The notes under the pieces are model-generated. The model had not been told where the DNA came from. It was given only the letters and a program-made list of their open reading frames with translations, and did not search any database. The position numbers and the translations under genes were made by a program. A stretch of DNA of 64,000 nt from CAZNXJ01 sp964577115 (GTDB lineage: Bacteria; Planctomycetota; Planctomycetia; Pirellulales; Pirellulaceae), in assembly GCA_964577115.1 (NCBI GenBank), contig CAZNXJ010000027.1, positions 1 to 64,000 of the forward strand, read 5' to 3'. How positions within the stretch are numbered: the first letter of the stretch is position 1; each line of letters begins with the position of its first letter. Positions 17,920 to 27,616 of the stretch are shown here, one piece after another.

Positions 17920-19299
17920 CTATTTGCCGATGCAAAAGCGGCTAAAGATACGATCGAGAATGTCGTCCGTATAGACGGCGCCGACCGTCCGGCCGAGTTC
18001 GTCGAGTGCGAGGCGCAGCTCGGCGGCGACGAGATCCTCGCCGTGAAAATGTTCGGCCGTAGCGCGCGCTTCGGCGACCCGGCGTCGCGCCGCGTCGATA
18101 CTGTCACGGCAGCGCTGCGATGTACTGTCGAGAAAACCAATCGCCGAATCGCTGGACAGGAACTGCCGGCGAATCGCCGAACGCAATTGCTGAAGGCCCG
18201 TGCCGCTGCGAGCACTCGTCTCGATCGCTCCGGCGAGCAATGGGTGCTGTGATTCTGGGATGCCGGCGGGCAGATCGACTTTGGTCAGGACAACGAGGCG
18301 TGTGGCCGCCGGAGGACGGCGCAGCTGCTCAAACTCCCAATCGGCCAGCGGACGCGAACGATCAATGCAGAGCACTTCGAGATGGGCGTCCTGCACTTGC
18401 TGATGCGCGGCGTGCTGAGCGGCCTGCTGGATTTCGTCGAGTGGCGCTGCAGATTCGACGCCGGCTGTATCGATGAATTGGCACGCTAGACCGTCGAGCG
18501 TCATCGAGTGCGTCAGATAATCGCGCGTCGTGCCGGCTTCGTCCGAAACTAGGGCGGTGTCGGTGCCTGCCAGTGCGTTGAGCAGACTGCTCTTCCCCGC
18601 GTTGGGAAGTCCACGCAAGGTGATGCGCGCCACGTCTTCACGGTGAGCACGATGGCCGAGTTGGGCAAGGAGCTCATCTAATTCGCGTTCGGCAGCCGCC
18701 AATTGCCCCAGCAACTCGTCGTGCGCCAGGAACTCGATATCCTCTTCGACGAAGTCGAGCCCAGCTTCCAGATGCGCGACAAGGTCCAGGAGCTGCTCGC
18801 GAATGCGATGAAGCGGCGTAGCAAGCCCTCCGGCGAGTTGCCGCAGCGCGACATCCAACTCGCGGCGGCTCGCCGCATCAATGACGCCGAGCACGGCTTC
18901 CGCCTGCGTCAGGTCCAAGCGTCCCGCAAGAAACGCGCGTAGTGTAAATTCGCCGGGATTTGCCAGCCGGGCACCGAGACGACACACTCGCGCGAGCGCT
19001 GCTTCAACGATGGGCGGCGAACCGACCAGGTGCAGTTCGGTCGTTGGCTGCCGCGTATAGCTTCGCGCTCCTGGCCAGTAATAAAGCTCGCAGGGAACCG
19101 GACCCAGCGGCGCATCTAACTCGAGCGTACCCTCCGTTCGCGCTGCTCGTCGCTGCTGTTGCCAGTCTGCGCGGGGCGCCGTGAAGCACTGCTGGAGAAT
19201 GTTCAGCACATCGGGCCCACTGAGCCGCACGATGCCCCGTGCGGCGGGACCGGGAGCCGAGGCGATGGCCGCGATCGTGTCGTCAACCGAATAGACCAC
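17920..19299 (-). CDS. mnmE: tRNA uridine-5-carboxymethylaminomethyl GTPase MnmE
   Basis: MnmE, with MnmG, builds cmnm5 at the wobble U34 of several tRNAs. The product is 459 residues, the family norm. The N-terminal folate-binding domain opens with DDTIAAIASAPGPAARGIVRLSG. The G domain has the P-loop GLPNAGKSS, DTAGV and TKVD, and the protein ends in the invariant FCIGK, whose Cys is needed for the reaction. The start is a GTG at 19299 that shares one base with the yidC stop (TAGTG), so translation is probably coupled. The yidC-mnmE order is common in bacteria. Confidence 0.97.
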   Translation of the reverse strand: MVYSVDDTIAAIASAPGPAARGIVRLSGPDVLNILQQCFTAPRADWQQQRRAARTEGTLELDAPLGPVPCELYYWPGARSYTRQPTTELHLVGSPPIVEAALARVCRLGARLANPGEFTLRAFLAGRLDLTQAEAVLGVIDAASRRELDVALRQLAGGLATPLHRIREQLLDLVAHLEAGLDFVEEDIEFLAHDELLGQLAAAERELDELLAQLGHRAHREDVARITLRGLPNAGKSSLLNALAGTDTALVSDEAGTTRDYLTHSMTLDGLACQFIDTAGVESAAPLDEIQQAAQHAAHQQVQDAHLEVLCIDRSRPLADWEFEQLRRPPAATRLVVLTKVDLPAGIPESQHPLLAGAIETSARSGTGLQQLRSAIRRQFLSSDSAIGFLDSTSQRCRDSIDAARRRVAEARATAEHFHGEDLVAAELRLALDELGRTVGAVYTDDILDRIFSRFCIGK

Positions 19300-21704
19300 T
19301 AGCGCTTTTCATTCCGCTTCTTCAATCGACGCTCGGGCCGCCGCGGCGGACCGTTCCCTGTCGGCGAGTTATCGCGCGGCGCGACTTCCTTACCCGCCCC
19401 CGTCGGCCCCCCTCCGGCCGGAGGCGTGGGCTTCGGCAGCAGCATGCGCTCGGCGATACCCCAGATACTCGAAGCAATGAAATATACGCACAGCCCCGCG
19501 GGAACCTTGAAGAACATGATGCCGATAAAGACCATCATGAACTTCATCATCTGCTGCTGCATGCGTTGCTGTTCATCCATGGCCGGAGGCGTGAACAGCT
19601 TCTGCTGAACCAGGAACAACACCACCGTTGCGACAGGCAGAATGTTCAGATACGGACCTAGGAACCCCGTCTTTCCCGCCAGGAACTCGGGTAGCGGCCA
19701 TTCCCACAACATGTCCGGTCCGGCCAGATTCGAGGCCCAGTTAATCCCCGGGATGAGCGGAGCCTGGCGCAGCTCGATGTCTACGGACAAACAGCGGTAG
19801 AGTCCGATAAAAATCGGCAGCTGGACAAAGACCAGCAAGCAACCGCCGAACGGATTGAAGTTGTATTTGGCGTATAGTTCGCGCTGCGCCTTGACTCGCT
19901 TCTCCATATCGTTCTTGTACTTGTCCGCGATGCGTTTCATTTCCGGTGCGAGTTGCTGCATCATCGCGGCGTTCTTCGCTGCTTTGCGGCTCAGCGGAAA
20001 CATGCATGCGCGGACGAGAACGGTCAGCAGGATAATTGCCAGACCGTAATTGCGAACGATGGCATAGAAGAAGTGAAGGATGCGTGAGAGCGGCTTGGCG
20101 ACCCACGGGAACCAGCCATAGTAAAGCACCTCGCCCAAACCGTATTCATTCAGTACGTCGGAGCTCTTCGGACCCGCGAATACGGTGTACACATCGCGAT
20201 GTGCTTCGCCCGGTGCGATCGACCGGACGGGGGTGACCGCTTGGAACGACGCATTGGTCAGCCGGACGAGGCCGCCGTCGAGCGACTCGTGATCGCCCGG
20301 GGCGACGGGAATGATTTCGTCGAACGCGAGCGTTCCGCTCTTTTCCTCCGCCGGCGGCAACAGGGCCATGGCAAAGTACTGAGCATCCACACCAATATAG
20401 CGCAGCGGCACCGACTCGTTCTGTAGGCCGGCACTCACGATCGGCTGCTCCGGCGTGTCGCTGGTGATGCGCTTGTAAATGTCGCGGGCACTGAGTATCT
20501 GATGGCCGCTGCCCACGGCGCTCCAAAACAAATCGCGCGCTCCCGCACTCCCGAAGAAGCTCGGATGGATTTTTGTGGAATACCACCAGCCTTCCGTGGC
20601 GAGCCCGTTGGGGCCCTGGAGACGGTAGGCGACGTTTCGCGGCGCACTGCCGGTATTGCGAATCTCCACCTCGAGCGTCAACTGATAGCCGGTGTACGCG
20701 TTGGCGCCCTTCTCTGTTTCGGTGGGCGGTACGAGCTGGTAACGCTTCAGGAATTCGAGGTCACCGCCCGGCGGACGGAAACGAAACTCGACCATCTCCG
20801 ACGTATGTCGGGAAATTTCCCAGTTCTCTTCCGCGAGCCCCGGATCGGTGGCCAGATTCTTGACGCGGCGCGTGGTCGCCGCTCCGAGCGAGATCTGAAA
20901 GGCGGGCTCGGTTCCTGGTCCCAGAGGATCGACGGCTTCGGGCCCCATCAATACAAAAGGGCGTTCAGTAAGCCGCGCGGTAAAGCGAATCAGTTCGTCG
21001 AAGCCCTCCCGAGCAACTTCGAGCACCAGGTCCTGCGCGGGCCGAACCTTCGCCGCTTCGACTTCGAAAATGCGGGGCGTCGGCACGGGAACCCCGTTGA
21101 CCGAAAGGATGGCGTCGCCAACCTTCAGACCAGGTTCTACTCCAGCTTCCGAGGGCGTTGCGAATGACGCCGGTGTGCCGGGCGGCACCACGTTAACCAG
21201 GCATCCCCCGTCGCTCGATTCGCTCAGCGCCAACCACCCCAAATAGCCGCTTCGATTATCCAGATTTTCGAAACGGAAGTGCCCGGATTTCGTTTTCTCG
21301 ACAATCTCCACCTGCACAATCGCTGCGCCGCGGTTCGTTGCCAGCACCATGAGCTTGTAGGGAGATTGATTGTCCGCCGAGCCAAGCGCCACCCAGCTCG
21401 TCGGAACTTCGGCCGCCGGGGCCGTATCGGGTTCGGCATCCTCCGCGGGATCCGCGGCGATGGCCGGCGCGGCGGGTTCATCGCTCTCCCCTCCCGCTGC
21501 GTCCGCCGGTTCTGCTGGCTCCTGTTCCGCTCCGGCCGCATCGGCGTCCGCCTCGGCAACTTCCTCGTCGACGGCATCGACCTGCTCGATAGCGTCCTCC
21601 TCGGCCACTTGAGCCGCCGGGTCCATCAGCCAGAGATTTAAAAGCGCATGCCCCAGCAAGATTCCCATCGCCAGCAGCATGAACAGGAGAAATCGTTTTT
21701 CCAC
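19299..21704 (-). CDS. yidC: Membrane protein insertase YidC with PDZ-like insertion
   Basis: YidC inserts and folds inner-membrane proteins, alone or with SecYEG. The product is 801 residues, against about 550 in E. coli. The order is TM1 (5-27), a long Ala/Glu/Asp-rich linker (30-105), a periplasmic beta domain interrupted by a PDZ-like segment (about 168-245: GVEPGLKVGDAILSVNGVPV), then the conserved C-terminal insertase core with five membrane segments (YGLAIILLTVLVRACMFPL, the Lys/Met-rich cytoplasmic hairpin, FNPFGGCLLVFVQLPIFIGL and FFKVPAGLCVYFIASSIWGI). The start is a GTG with GGAAG upstream. A Gly/Arg/Lys-rich tail follows the last helix. The stop overlaps the mnmE start by one base. 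Confidence 0.95.
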   Translation of the reverse strand: MEKRFLLFMLLAMGILLGHALLNLWLMDPAAQVAEEDAIEQVDAVDEEVAEADADAAGAEQEPAEPADAAGGESDEPAAPAIAADPAEDAEPDTAPAAEVPTSWVALGSADNQSPYKLMVLATNRGAAIVQVEIVEKTKSGHFRFENLDNRSGYLGWLALSESSDGGCLVNVVPPGTPASFATPSEAGVEPGLKVGDAILSVNGVPVPTPRIFEVEAAKVRPAQDLVLEVAREGFDELIRFTARLTERPFVLMGPEAVDPLGPGTEPAFQISLGAATTRRVKNLATDPGLAEENWEISRHTSEMVEFRFRPPGGDLEFLKRYQLVPPTETEKGANAYTGYQLTLEVEIRNTGSAPRNVAYRLQGPNGLATEGWWYSTKIHPSFFGSAGARDLFWSAVGSGHQILSARDIYKRITSDTPEQPIVSAGLQNESVPLRYIGVDAQYFAMALLPPAEEKSGTLAFDEIIPVAPGDHESLDGGLVRLTNASFQAVTPVRSIAPGEAHRDVYTVFAGPKSSDVLNEYGLGEVLYYGWFPWVAKPLSRILHFFYAIVRNYGLAIILLTVLVRACMFPLSRKAAKNAAMMQQLAPEMKRIADKYKNDMEKRVKAQRELYAKYNFNPFGGCLLVFVQLPIFIGLYRCLSVDIELRQAPLIPGINWASNLAGPDMLWEWPLPEFLAGKTGFLGPYLNILPVATVVLFLVQQKLFTPPAMDEQQRMQQQMMKFMMVFIGIMFFKVPAGLCVYFIASSIWGIAERMLLPKPTPPAGGGPTGAGKEVAPRDNSPTGNGPPRRPERRLKKRNEKR

Positions 21705-21962
21705 GAAACCTGACTTCCAACACGAGGGGTGAGAGTGAACTATTGGCGAGTTTAGGGCGCGGGGCGTTTTGGGGGTAGGGCCCGCGGGGGTCCGCCGACT
21801 GGGCAGGAGCGGCAGGGATGCACAAAAAGGCCGGCGAAAGGGGATTTAGGCGAGCGTGGCGTGTTCCTTCCATGTTCTCGCTCGGCCGAGCCGGATCTTG
21901 CCGGCGGGATGGATTATACGGCCCGTTCGCATCGCAGCGACCCTTGCGCGGCCATCGAGCGG

Positions 21963-22709
21963 TTAGCGGCCTTCACGCAGGCGATCGCCTAGGAAGTTAT
22001 CGAGCTCCGCGATCGCGTAAATCTTTTGAATTGTTTCTTCGACCGGATAATCGACGCGCCGGAACTCGACGCGCTGCCCATCGAGCAGCACGTAGCTCGA
22101 ACGGTGGTCGCCGTCCCGCGGCTGTCCCACGCTTCCCACGTTGATCATCGCCTTACGGTTGCTCAGCACGTACCGGTTGCCGATCTCCCGCGGGCTAAAA
22201 AAACGCCCGTCCTCGGTGAACACGCCGGGCACGTGCGTATGCCCCTGAAAGCAGTATTGCTCGATGAGGGCGAAAATTTTCTCCAACTTTCGCGCGTTAT
22301 AGATGTCCTCGGGGAATACGTACTCGTTTAGCGGGTTGCGAGCAGACCCGTGAACGTACAAGAAACCGTTGTCCCGCCGGCATCGCGGCAGTTCGCAGAG
22401 AAATTCGATGCGCTGCTGCGCGGCCTCGAGGTCCTGCCCGCCTTCCAGTTGCTGGCGCGTCCAAAAGATGGCCCGTTCCGCTCCGCTGCTGAAGCCCTCC
22501 GGGTCGAACAGCGCCCCTTGATCGTGGTTGCCGAGTACGACGAGCTGAAACTCGCGGACGATGTCGACGCATTCGCAGGGGTTCGGGCCGTAGCCCACGA
22601 TGTCCCCTAGGCAATAGATCTCGTCAACTCCCACCTGCCGGATGTCCTCAAGCACGGCGGTGAGTGCTTCCAAATTGCCGTGAATATCGCTGAGAATGGC
22701 TCGCTTCAC
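21963..22709 (-). CDS. Metallophosphoesterase, copy 1 of a tandem pair
   Basis: Product of 248 residues from the GTG at 22709 (AAGGA upstream); an ATG at 22751 is in frame but adds 14 unconserved residues, and the paralogue next door begins at the same place. It is a calcineurin-like phosphoesterase of the YfcE/DR1281-like group. Metal ligands are seen in SDIHGN, LGDIVGYGP, LGNHDQ, VHGSA and QGHTHVPG. Such enzymes act on phosphodiesters or phosphoserine; the substrate is unknown. It is 96 bases downstream of its paralogue, on the same strand. Confidence 0.88.
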   Translation of the reverse strand: MKRAILSDIHGNLEALTAVLEDIRQVGVDEIYCLGDIVGYGPNPCECVDIVREFQLVVLGNHDQGALFDPEGFSSGAERAIFWTRQQLEGGQDLEAAQQRIEFLCELPRCRRDNGFLYVHGSARNPLNEYVFPEDIYNARKLEKIFALIEQYCFQGHTHVPGVFTEDGRFFSPREIGNRYVLSNRKAMINVGSVGQPRDGDHRSSYVLLDGQRVEFRRVDYPVEETIQKIYAIAELDNFLGDRLREGR

Positions 22710-22805
22710 GCCCGATCCTTCGACTGCTGTCTCGGCAGCTTGCTCCGCCACGACTCCGTAAAACGCTGCATGTCCATCCTGCCGCGGCGGCTCCCCGCCA
22801 CGCCG

Positions 22806-23564
22806 CTAACGCCCGGTCCGCAGGCGGTCGCCGAGAGTGGGACTGAGGTCGGGAATCCGGTAGATCTTTTCGGCCGTACTAGCGTAATCATACGCGACAC
22901 GGCGGTATTCGATTACGTCCCGCTCGTCGTCCAAAATCACATAGCACGCGCGGGGATCACCATCGCGGGGCTGGCCAACGCTGCCCACGTTGATCATCGC
23001 CTTCTCGCTGGTCAGAGCATACTCGTAGTTGCATTCCTCGGGCGTGATAAACTCGCCGCTCGCCGTAAAGATCCCTGGCAAATGGGTGTGGCCTTGGAAG
23101 CAATAGCGGTCGATGCGGCCGAACAGCGCGTCCATCTTCCGCTCGTTATAGACGTCTTCTGGAAAGACATATTCGTTCGTCGGTTCCCGGGGCGAGCCGT
23201 GGACGAACAGATAGGCGCCTTCATTGTGCCGCTCAGGTAATTCCCCGAGGAAATCGAGCCGACCGTTCACCACGCTCGGCGGGCCCGGGGCCTGTTCCAG
23301 CTGGTCGCGCGTCCAGAAGGCCGCCTGGAGAGCCATGGGGTTAAAACCCACCGGATCCAGGATCACGGCCTGATCGTGGTTACCCTTAATGGTTACTGCA
23401 CATTCGGACATCACCAGATCGACGCACTCGACCGGGTTGGGGCCATATCCGACAATGTCCCCCAGGCAATAAATCTTTTTGATGCCAAGGCCGCGAATGT
23501 CTTCTCGCACCGCCTGGAGTGCTTCGAGATTCGCATGGATATCACTGATCAACGCACGTTTCAC
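22806..23564 (-). CDS. Metallophosphoesterase, copy 2 of a tandem pair
   Basis: Product of 252 residues from the GTG at 23564 (AAGG 9 bases upstream); an ATG at 23609 is in frame. It matches its neighbour along the whole length: SDIHANLEAL, LGDIVGYGPNP, KGNHDQ, FVHGSP, CFQGHTHLPG and INVGSVGQPRDGD. All metal ligands are kept in both copies, so both are probably active. It is the upstream member of the pair and diverges from tsaB. Confidence 0.88.
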   Translation of the reverse strand: MKRALISDIHANLEALQAVREDIRGLGIKKIYCLGDIVGYGPNPVECVDLVMSECAVTIKGNHDQAVILDPVGFNPMALQAAFWTRDQLEQAPGPPSVVNGRLDFLGELPERHNEGAYLFVHGSPREPTNEYVFPEDVYNERKMDALFGRIDRYCFQGHTHLPGIFTASGEFITPEECNYEYALTSEKAMINVGSVGQPRDGDPRACYVILDDERDVIEYRRVAYDYASTAEKIYRIPDLSPTLGDRLRTGR

Positions 23565-23830
23565 GCGTCGGGACCTTGGGCGGGGAAAAGCTGTCAAGTA
23601 ACAAGCCATTTAGTCTAATCGCGACCCCTCCAAACTTGCAACCTTGGATCAGGGCCCCGTCTTGTCGTTGAGGCGGCCCTCGGCCAAGCTGTTGGCAGTC
23701 GTGGTAACCCTGCTACAGCAGCCTCCAAGCTTGCTTCGCCTCGCGCCATCCGTACCCCTGGCGCCATGACCCGCGAGCGCGGAGGGGGTACGCTTTCGCC
23801 CCAAACATCCTGTTTTCCGCAATCTTCCCT

Positions 23831-24517
23831 GTGCGTACACTCGCCATCGATACTTCCCGCTTTCCCGGATCCGTAGCACTGCTCGACGGCGACCGCTGCG
23901 ACGCACAGCCCCTGCCTGACTCGGGGAAAACGGCCGAAACGTTGTTCACAACGCTCGAACGCCTGCTCGCCCAGCGCCAGTGGCGGCCGAGCGACGTCGA
24001 ACTGGTGGCGGTGACCACCGGGCCCGGCTCGTTCACCGGTCTGCGAATCGGTGTGACCTTTGCCAAAACGTGGGCCTACGCGCGTGGCTGCGCTGTTATC
24101 GGGATCGAAACCAGCGATGTGCTCGCCGCCCAGGCCGACGTTCCTGCCGAGCGGCTCGACGTGCTCCTTGATGCCGAACGGCGGCAGCTCTTCGTCACGC
24201 GATACATTCTGCGCGATTCGCCGACCGACGATCCGCTGGCGCGTTGGCAACGCGCCGGCTCGACGGAAATCCTCGACCGCGCGGCCTGGCGTGACGCCTT
24301 CGTACCCGGTACTGCCGTGATCGGCGACGGGCTGCGCGGGATCGACCCGCTGCCGGAAGGAGCCATTGTTGTCGACTCAAGCCGCTGGGCTGTCCGCGCC
24401 GAGACGCTCGGCCGGTTGGCCGAGCGGGCTTATCAGCGCGGCGAGCGCTGCGATCCCTTGCGGCTCGTGCCACAGTATTACCGCGCGAGCGCGGCGGAGG
24501 AAAAACGCAAGGCGTAG
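23831..24517 (+). CDS. tsaB: tRNA threonylcarbamoyladenosine protein TsaB
   Basis: TsaB is the dimerisation partner of TsaD in making t6A at position 37 of ANN-decoding tRNAs. The product is 228 residues, normal length. The N-terminus TLAIDTS and the motif TTGPGSFTGLRIGV are diagnostic of TsaB, with an ASKHA fold lacking the TsaD metal site. The start is a GTG at 23831 with no clear Shine-Dalgarno. It converges with hemL (55 bases between the stops). Confidence 0.94.
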   Translation: MRTLAIDTSRFPGSVALLDGDRCDAQPLPDSGKTAETLFTTLERLLAQRQWRPSDVELVAVTTGPGSFTGLRIGVTFAKTWAYARGCAVIGIETSDVLAAQADVPAERLDVLLDAERRQLFVTRYILRDSPTDDPLARWQRAGSTEILDRAAWRDAFVPGTAVIGDGLRGIDPLPEGAIVVDSSRWAVRAETLGRLAERAYQRGERCDPLRLVPQYYRASAAEEKRKA

Positions 24518-24572
24518 GCGTGCTCCCCGGGGCCGCTGGCACCGCGCGCGGAAGACCACGGTCGTGAACCGT

Positions 24573-25871
24573 TTACGCTTTGGCGAGGTGTTTGAGCACC
24601 TCGCGAGCTGCCGCAACGGTATGGTCGATGTCGGATTCCGTATGCGCAGCAGACACGAACAGCGCCTCGAACTGGCTGCACGGCATATAGACGCCGCGGT
24701 GGATAAGGCCCCAGAAGTAATCGGCAAAGCGGCCCGTATCACACTGGCTCGCGGACGTCCAATCACGCACCGGTCCGGGATGGAAAAACAGCGTCATCAT
24801 GCTTCCCACGCGGTTCAGCGAGTGTTCGATGTTGGCGTCGCGTGCGGCGCTGACGAGCCCGTCGGCAAGGCGTTTCGAGAGCTGCTCAAGCCGCTCGTAG
24901 GGTGGGTCGTTGTACAGCAGCTCGAGCGTCGCGATGCCCGCGGCCGTGGCCACCGGGTTGCCGCTTAGTGTGCCCGCCTGAAATACTTTCCCTTCAGGAA
25001 GAATGTGCCGCATGATCTCGGCGCGCCCTCCGTAGGCCCCGAGCGGCATGCCACCGCCGACGATTTTTCCAAGCGTCGTCAGGTCGGGCGTGATGCCGAA
25101 CAGCGATTGGGCCCCGCCGTAGGCCACGCGGAAGCCCGTCATCACCTCGTCAAAAATCAGCAGCGCCCCAGACTGCTCGGTCCTTTTGCGCAGCGCCGCG
25201 AGGAACTCGGCGTCCGGCACCACACAGCCCATGTTCCCCACAACCGGTTCGACGATCACGCCGGCGATCCGATTGCCAAACTGATCAAATGCGCTATTCA
25301 GCCCTGCAACGTCGTTGTATTCGAGCACCAGCGTGTCGCCGCTCGTCCCTTCAGTGACGCCGGGCGAGTTGGGAACGGCGAGAGTTGCGGCCGAGCTGCC
25401 GGCGGCGACGAGCAGGCTGTCGACGTGCCCGTGGTAGTTCCCGGCGAACTTGACGATGACGGACCGGCCCGTATATCCGCGAGCTAACCGGATGGCGCTC
25501 ATCGTCGCCTCGGTCCCGGAACTGACGAGCCGCACCCGCTCGATCGACGGCACGGCCTCAATGATCAGCTCGCACAGCCGGTTCTCGGCCAGCGTCGGCG
25601 CGCCAAAGCTCGTCCCCTTCTCCACGGCGCGCTTGATCGCATCAACCACCGCCGGGTGCGCGTGACCGACGATCATGGGGCCCCACGAGCCGATGTAATC
25701 GATATAGCGATTTCCATCGATATCGAACAGATAGCCGCCGCGGCCGTGATCCATCACGATGGGATGCCCGCCGACACCGCCGAACGCCCGGGCTGGACTA
25801 TTGACGCCGCCCGGCATCAACTCGCAAGCACGTGCATAGGCGGCCACGCTTTTCTCGTGGGAGAGCTTCAT
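24573..25871 (-). CDS. hemL: Glutamate-1-semialdehyde 2,1-aminomutase
   Basis: PLP enzyme that turns glutamate-1-semialdehyde into 5-aminolevulinate, the first dedicated tetrapyrrole precursor in the C5 pathway. The product is 432 residues from the ATG at 25871; the frame stays open to 26627 but runs across the divergent gene. Seen: MPGGVNSPARAFGG at the N-terminus, SSGTEATMSAIRLARG, FDEVMTGFRVAYGG, and TLGKIVGGGMPLGAYGG with the PLP lysine. Length and motifs are complete. It diverges from the MmgE/PrpD gene. Confidence 0.96.
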   Translation of the reverse strand: MKLSHEKSVAAYARACELMPGGVNSPARAFGGVGGHPIVMDHGRGGYLFDIDGNRYIDYIGSWGPMIVGHAHPAVVDAIKRAVEKGTSFGAPTLAENRLCELIIEAVPSIERVRLVSSGTEATMSAIRLARGYTGRSVIVKFAGNYHGHVDSLLVAAGSSAATLAVPNSPGVTEGTSGDTLVLEYNDVAGLNSAFDQFGNRIAGVIVEPVVGNMGCVVPDAEFLAALRKRTEQSGALLIFDEVMTGFRVAYGGAQSLFGITPDLTTLGKIVGGGMPLGAYGGRAEIMRHILPEGKVFQAGTLSGNPVATAAGIATLELLYNDPPYERLEQLSKRLADGLVSAARDANIEHSLNRVGSMMTLFFHPGPVRDWTSASQCDTGRFADYFWGLIHRGVYMPCSQFEALFVSAAHTESDIDHTVAAAREVLKHLAKA

Positions 25872-26099
25872 TTTCGTAATCGTTGTTGGATGTAAGCAAA
25901 GTTTCGTTCGATCCCGGGTATGCGAGGTCGCGGCGCAGCCGGCACGTCGCTTGGCGTATCCCGCTCGGCCGTCTGCGGGACGCCCGCGAGCTTCCTGGCG
26001 GCCAACCGAGGACGCTCGAATCGTTATACTCCAAGTCCGCGTGGTGCGGTGCCCGGGTGGCGGGCAACCAGCGCGTTTGAACCGGAAATCGGGAAGCTT

Positions 26100-27596
26100 A
26101 TGTCCGAATACCAACTCCTCGCGCGTACAGAAAACCAGGCCTGCGCCATCGGCCGCTACGCGATCGATTTTCTCAACGACCGTTGGCCGGATCCCGACGA
26201 GTCGGTCTTTGAACGGACGGAGCAATTCCATCGCGACAGCATCGCGTGCGCTTTGGCTGCGATCGGGCTCGACGCTAACGCGGTTCGCGTTTTGCGCGAA
26301 GAGGCGGCGTCCTACCCCGATTCCTGTGGCGCGGTGTGCCTGGGGAAACGCGATAAGGTGGCCATCGAAAAGGCGATTCTCGCGAACTGCGCCGCGGTCC
26401 GGGAACTCGATGCCAACGGCACGAACTTCGGCTACAACCCGCGAACAGGCGATCGCCGTGGCGAGTTCGGGCACAACGATTTTTATCCGGTCGTCGTGGC
26501 TGCCGCGGCGCGTTGCGGCTGGGATGGCCGCCGCACGGTCAAGGCAATGATCTGCCTCGATGAAATCCGCGGGCGATTGGCTGAAGTGTTCGCACTCCGG
26601 GATCACAAAATCGATCACGTGCTGCATGGCGGCATCGCTTCAGCGGCCGTTTACGGCGCGGCACTCGGCGCCTCCCCCGAACAGATCGAATCGGCGATCG
26701 GCCTATTAGTGGCCCACCACGTGCCCTTTCGAGCCATTCGAGCGGGCCACCAACTATCTGATTCCAAGGGCTCGTCGGCCGCCATCACAACGGAAGCCGC
26801 GATCCAAGCCGTGCATCGAGCGCTGCGAGGCTTTATTGGGCCAGGAGATATCTTCCGGAATCCGCAGGCCGTGTTTTGCTTGTTCGAACCACCGGAAGCA
26901 GCTGACCAAAGCCCGTTCGACTTGCAGCTCGCCGTCACCGGCAGCGACTTCGCTGTCATGGGCATGCACTTCAAGCTCGGCTTGTACGAACATCAATCGG
27001 CCGGCGCGATCCACGGGCTGCTTCAGGTTCTAACCAGCGATCCGCAATTGATTGCGGACGAGCGGCAGATTGAGAAGATCCGCATCACGATCTATGAACC
27101 GGCCTTCAGCATCATCGGCGATCCAGCCAAACGGGATCCCCGCACTCGCCAAAGCGCCGATCACTCGATGGTGTACATCATCGCGACCTTGCTGCGCAAG
27201 GCCATCGAGTCGCAGCAGATCGGTTGGCGCGAACTGATGCTGCTCCCCGACGACTATTCAGACGAGGCGCTCGTCAATCCGCTGACGCGTCGGCTGATGG
27301 ACCGCATCGAGTTTGCTCACGGCGGGGCGGAGTACGACGAGCATTATCCGGAAGGCATACCCACATCCATCGAGGTGGAAGCGGCCGGCGGGAAGGTGCA
27401 AGCAAGCGGCCTAGTAAAATTCCCTCTCGGGCACGCTCGCAATTTAGAAGGAGAATTCGAAGCGGTCCTCGACCACAAATTCATGAAGCTTTCGACGCTC
27501 GGCGTCTCCGATGCCGCGCGGCTGCGCGAGCGGTTCCACTTGCTGCGCCGCCAGTCGCCGGAGCAAATCGCCGAGCTCTACGCTTTCGAGCTTTGA
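26100..27596 (+). CDS. MmgE/PrpD family protein
   Basis: Product of 498 residues from the ATG at 26100 (GGGAAG upstream). It belongs to the 2-methylcitrate dehydratase / cis-aconitate decarboxylase superfamily: helical N-terminal domain with repeated His and Asp residues (GHNDFYPVVVAAAARCGWDG, KIDHVLHGGIASAAVYGAALGAS), then KLGLYEHQSAGAIHGLLQV and a C-terminal beta domain. PrpD proper is part of the methylcitrate cycle, but no prpB or prpC is nearby, so the substrate is uncertain. The gene is followed 20 bases later by truB and may be co-transcribed with it. Confidence 0.88.
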   Translation: MSEYQLLARTENQACAIGRYAIDFLNDRWPDPDESVFERTEQFHRDSIACALAAIGLDANAVRVLREEAASYPDSCGAVCLGKRDKVAIEKAILANCAAVRELDANGTNFGYNPRTGDRRGEFGHNDFYPVVVAAAARCGWDGRRTVKAMICLDEIRGRLAEVFALRDHKIDHVLHGGIASAAVYGAALGASPEQIESAIGLLVAHHVPFRAIRAGHQLSDSKGSSAAITTEAAIQAVHRALRGFIGPGDIFRNPQAVFCLFEPPEAADQSPFDLQLAVTGSDFAVMGMHFKLGLYEHQSAGAIHGLLQVLTSDPQLIADERQIEKIRITIYEPAFSIIGDPAKRDPRTRQSADHSMVYIIATLLRKAIESQQIGWRELMLLPDDYSDEALVNPLTRRLMDRIEFAHGGAEYDEHYPEGIPTSIEVEAAGGKVQASGLVKFPLGHARNLEGEFEAVLDHKFMKLSTLGVSDAARLRERFHLLRRQSPEQIAELYAFEL

Positions 27597-27616
27597 TCGC
27601 TATCGAGTTCGGATCC

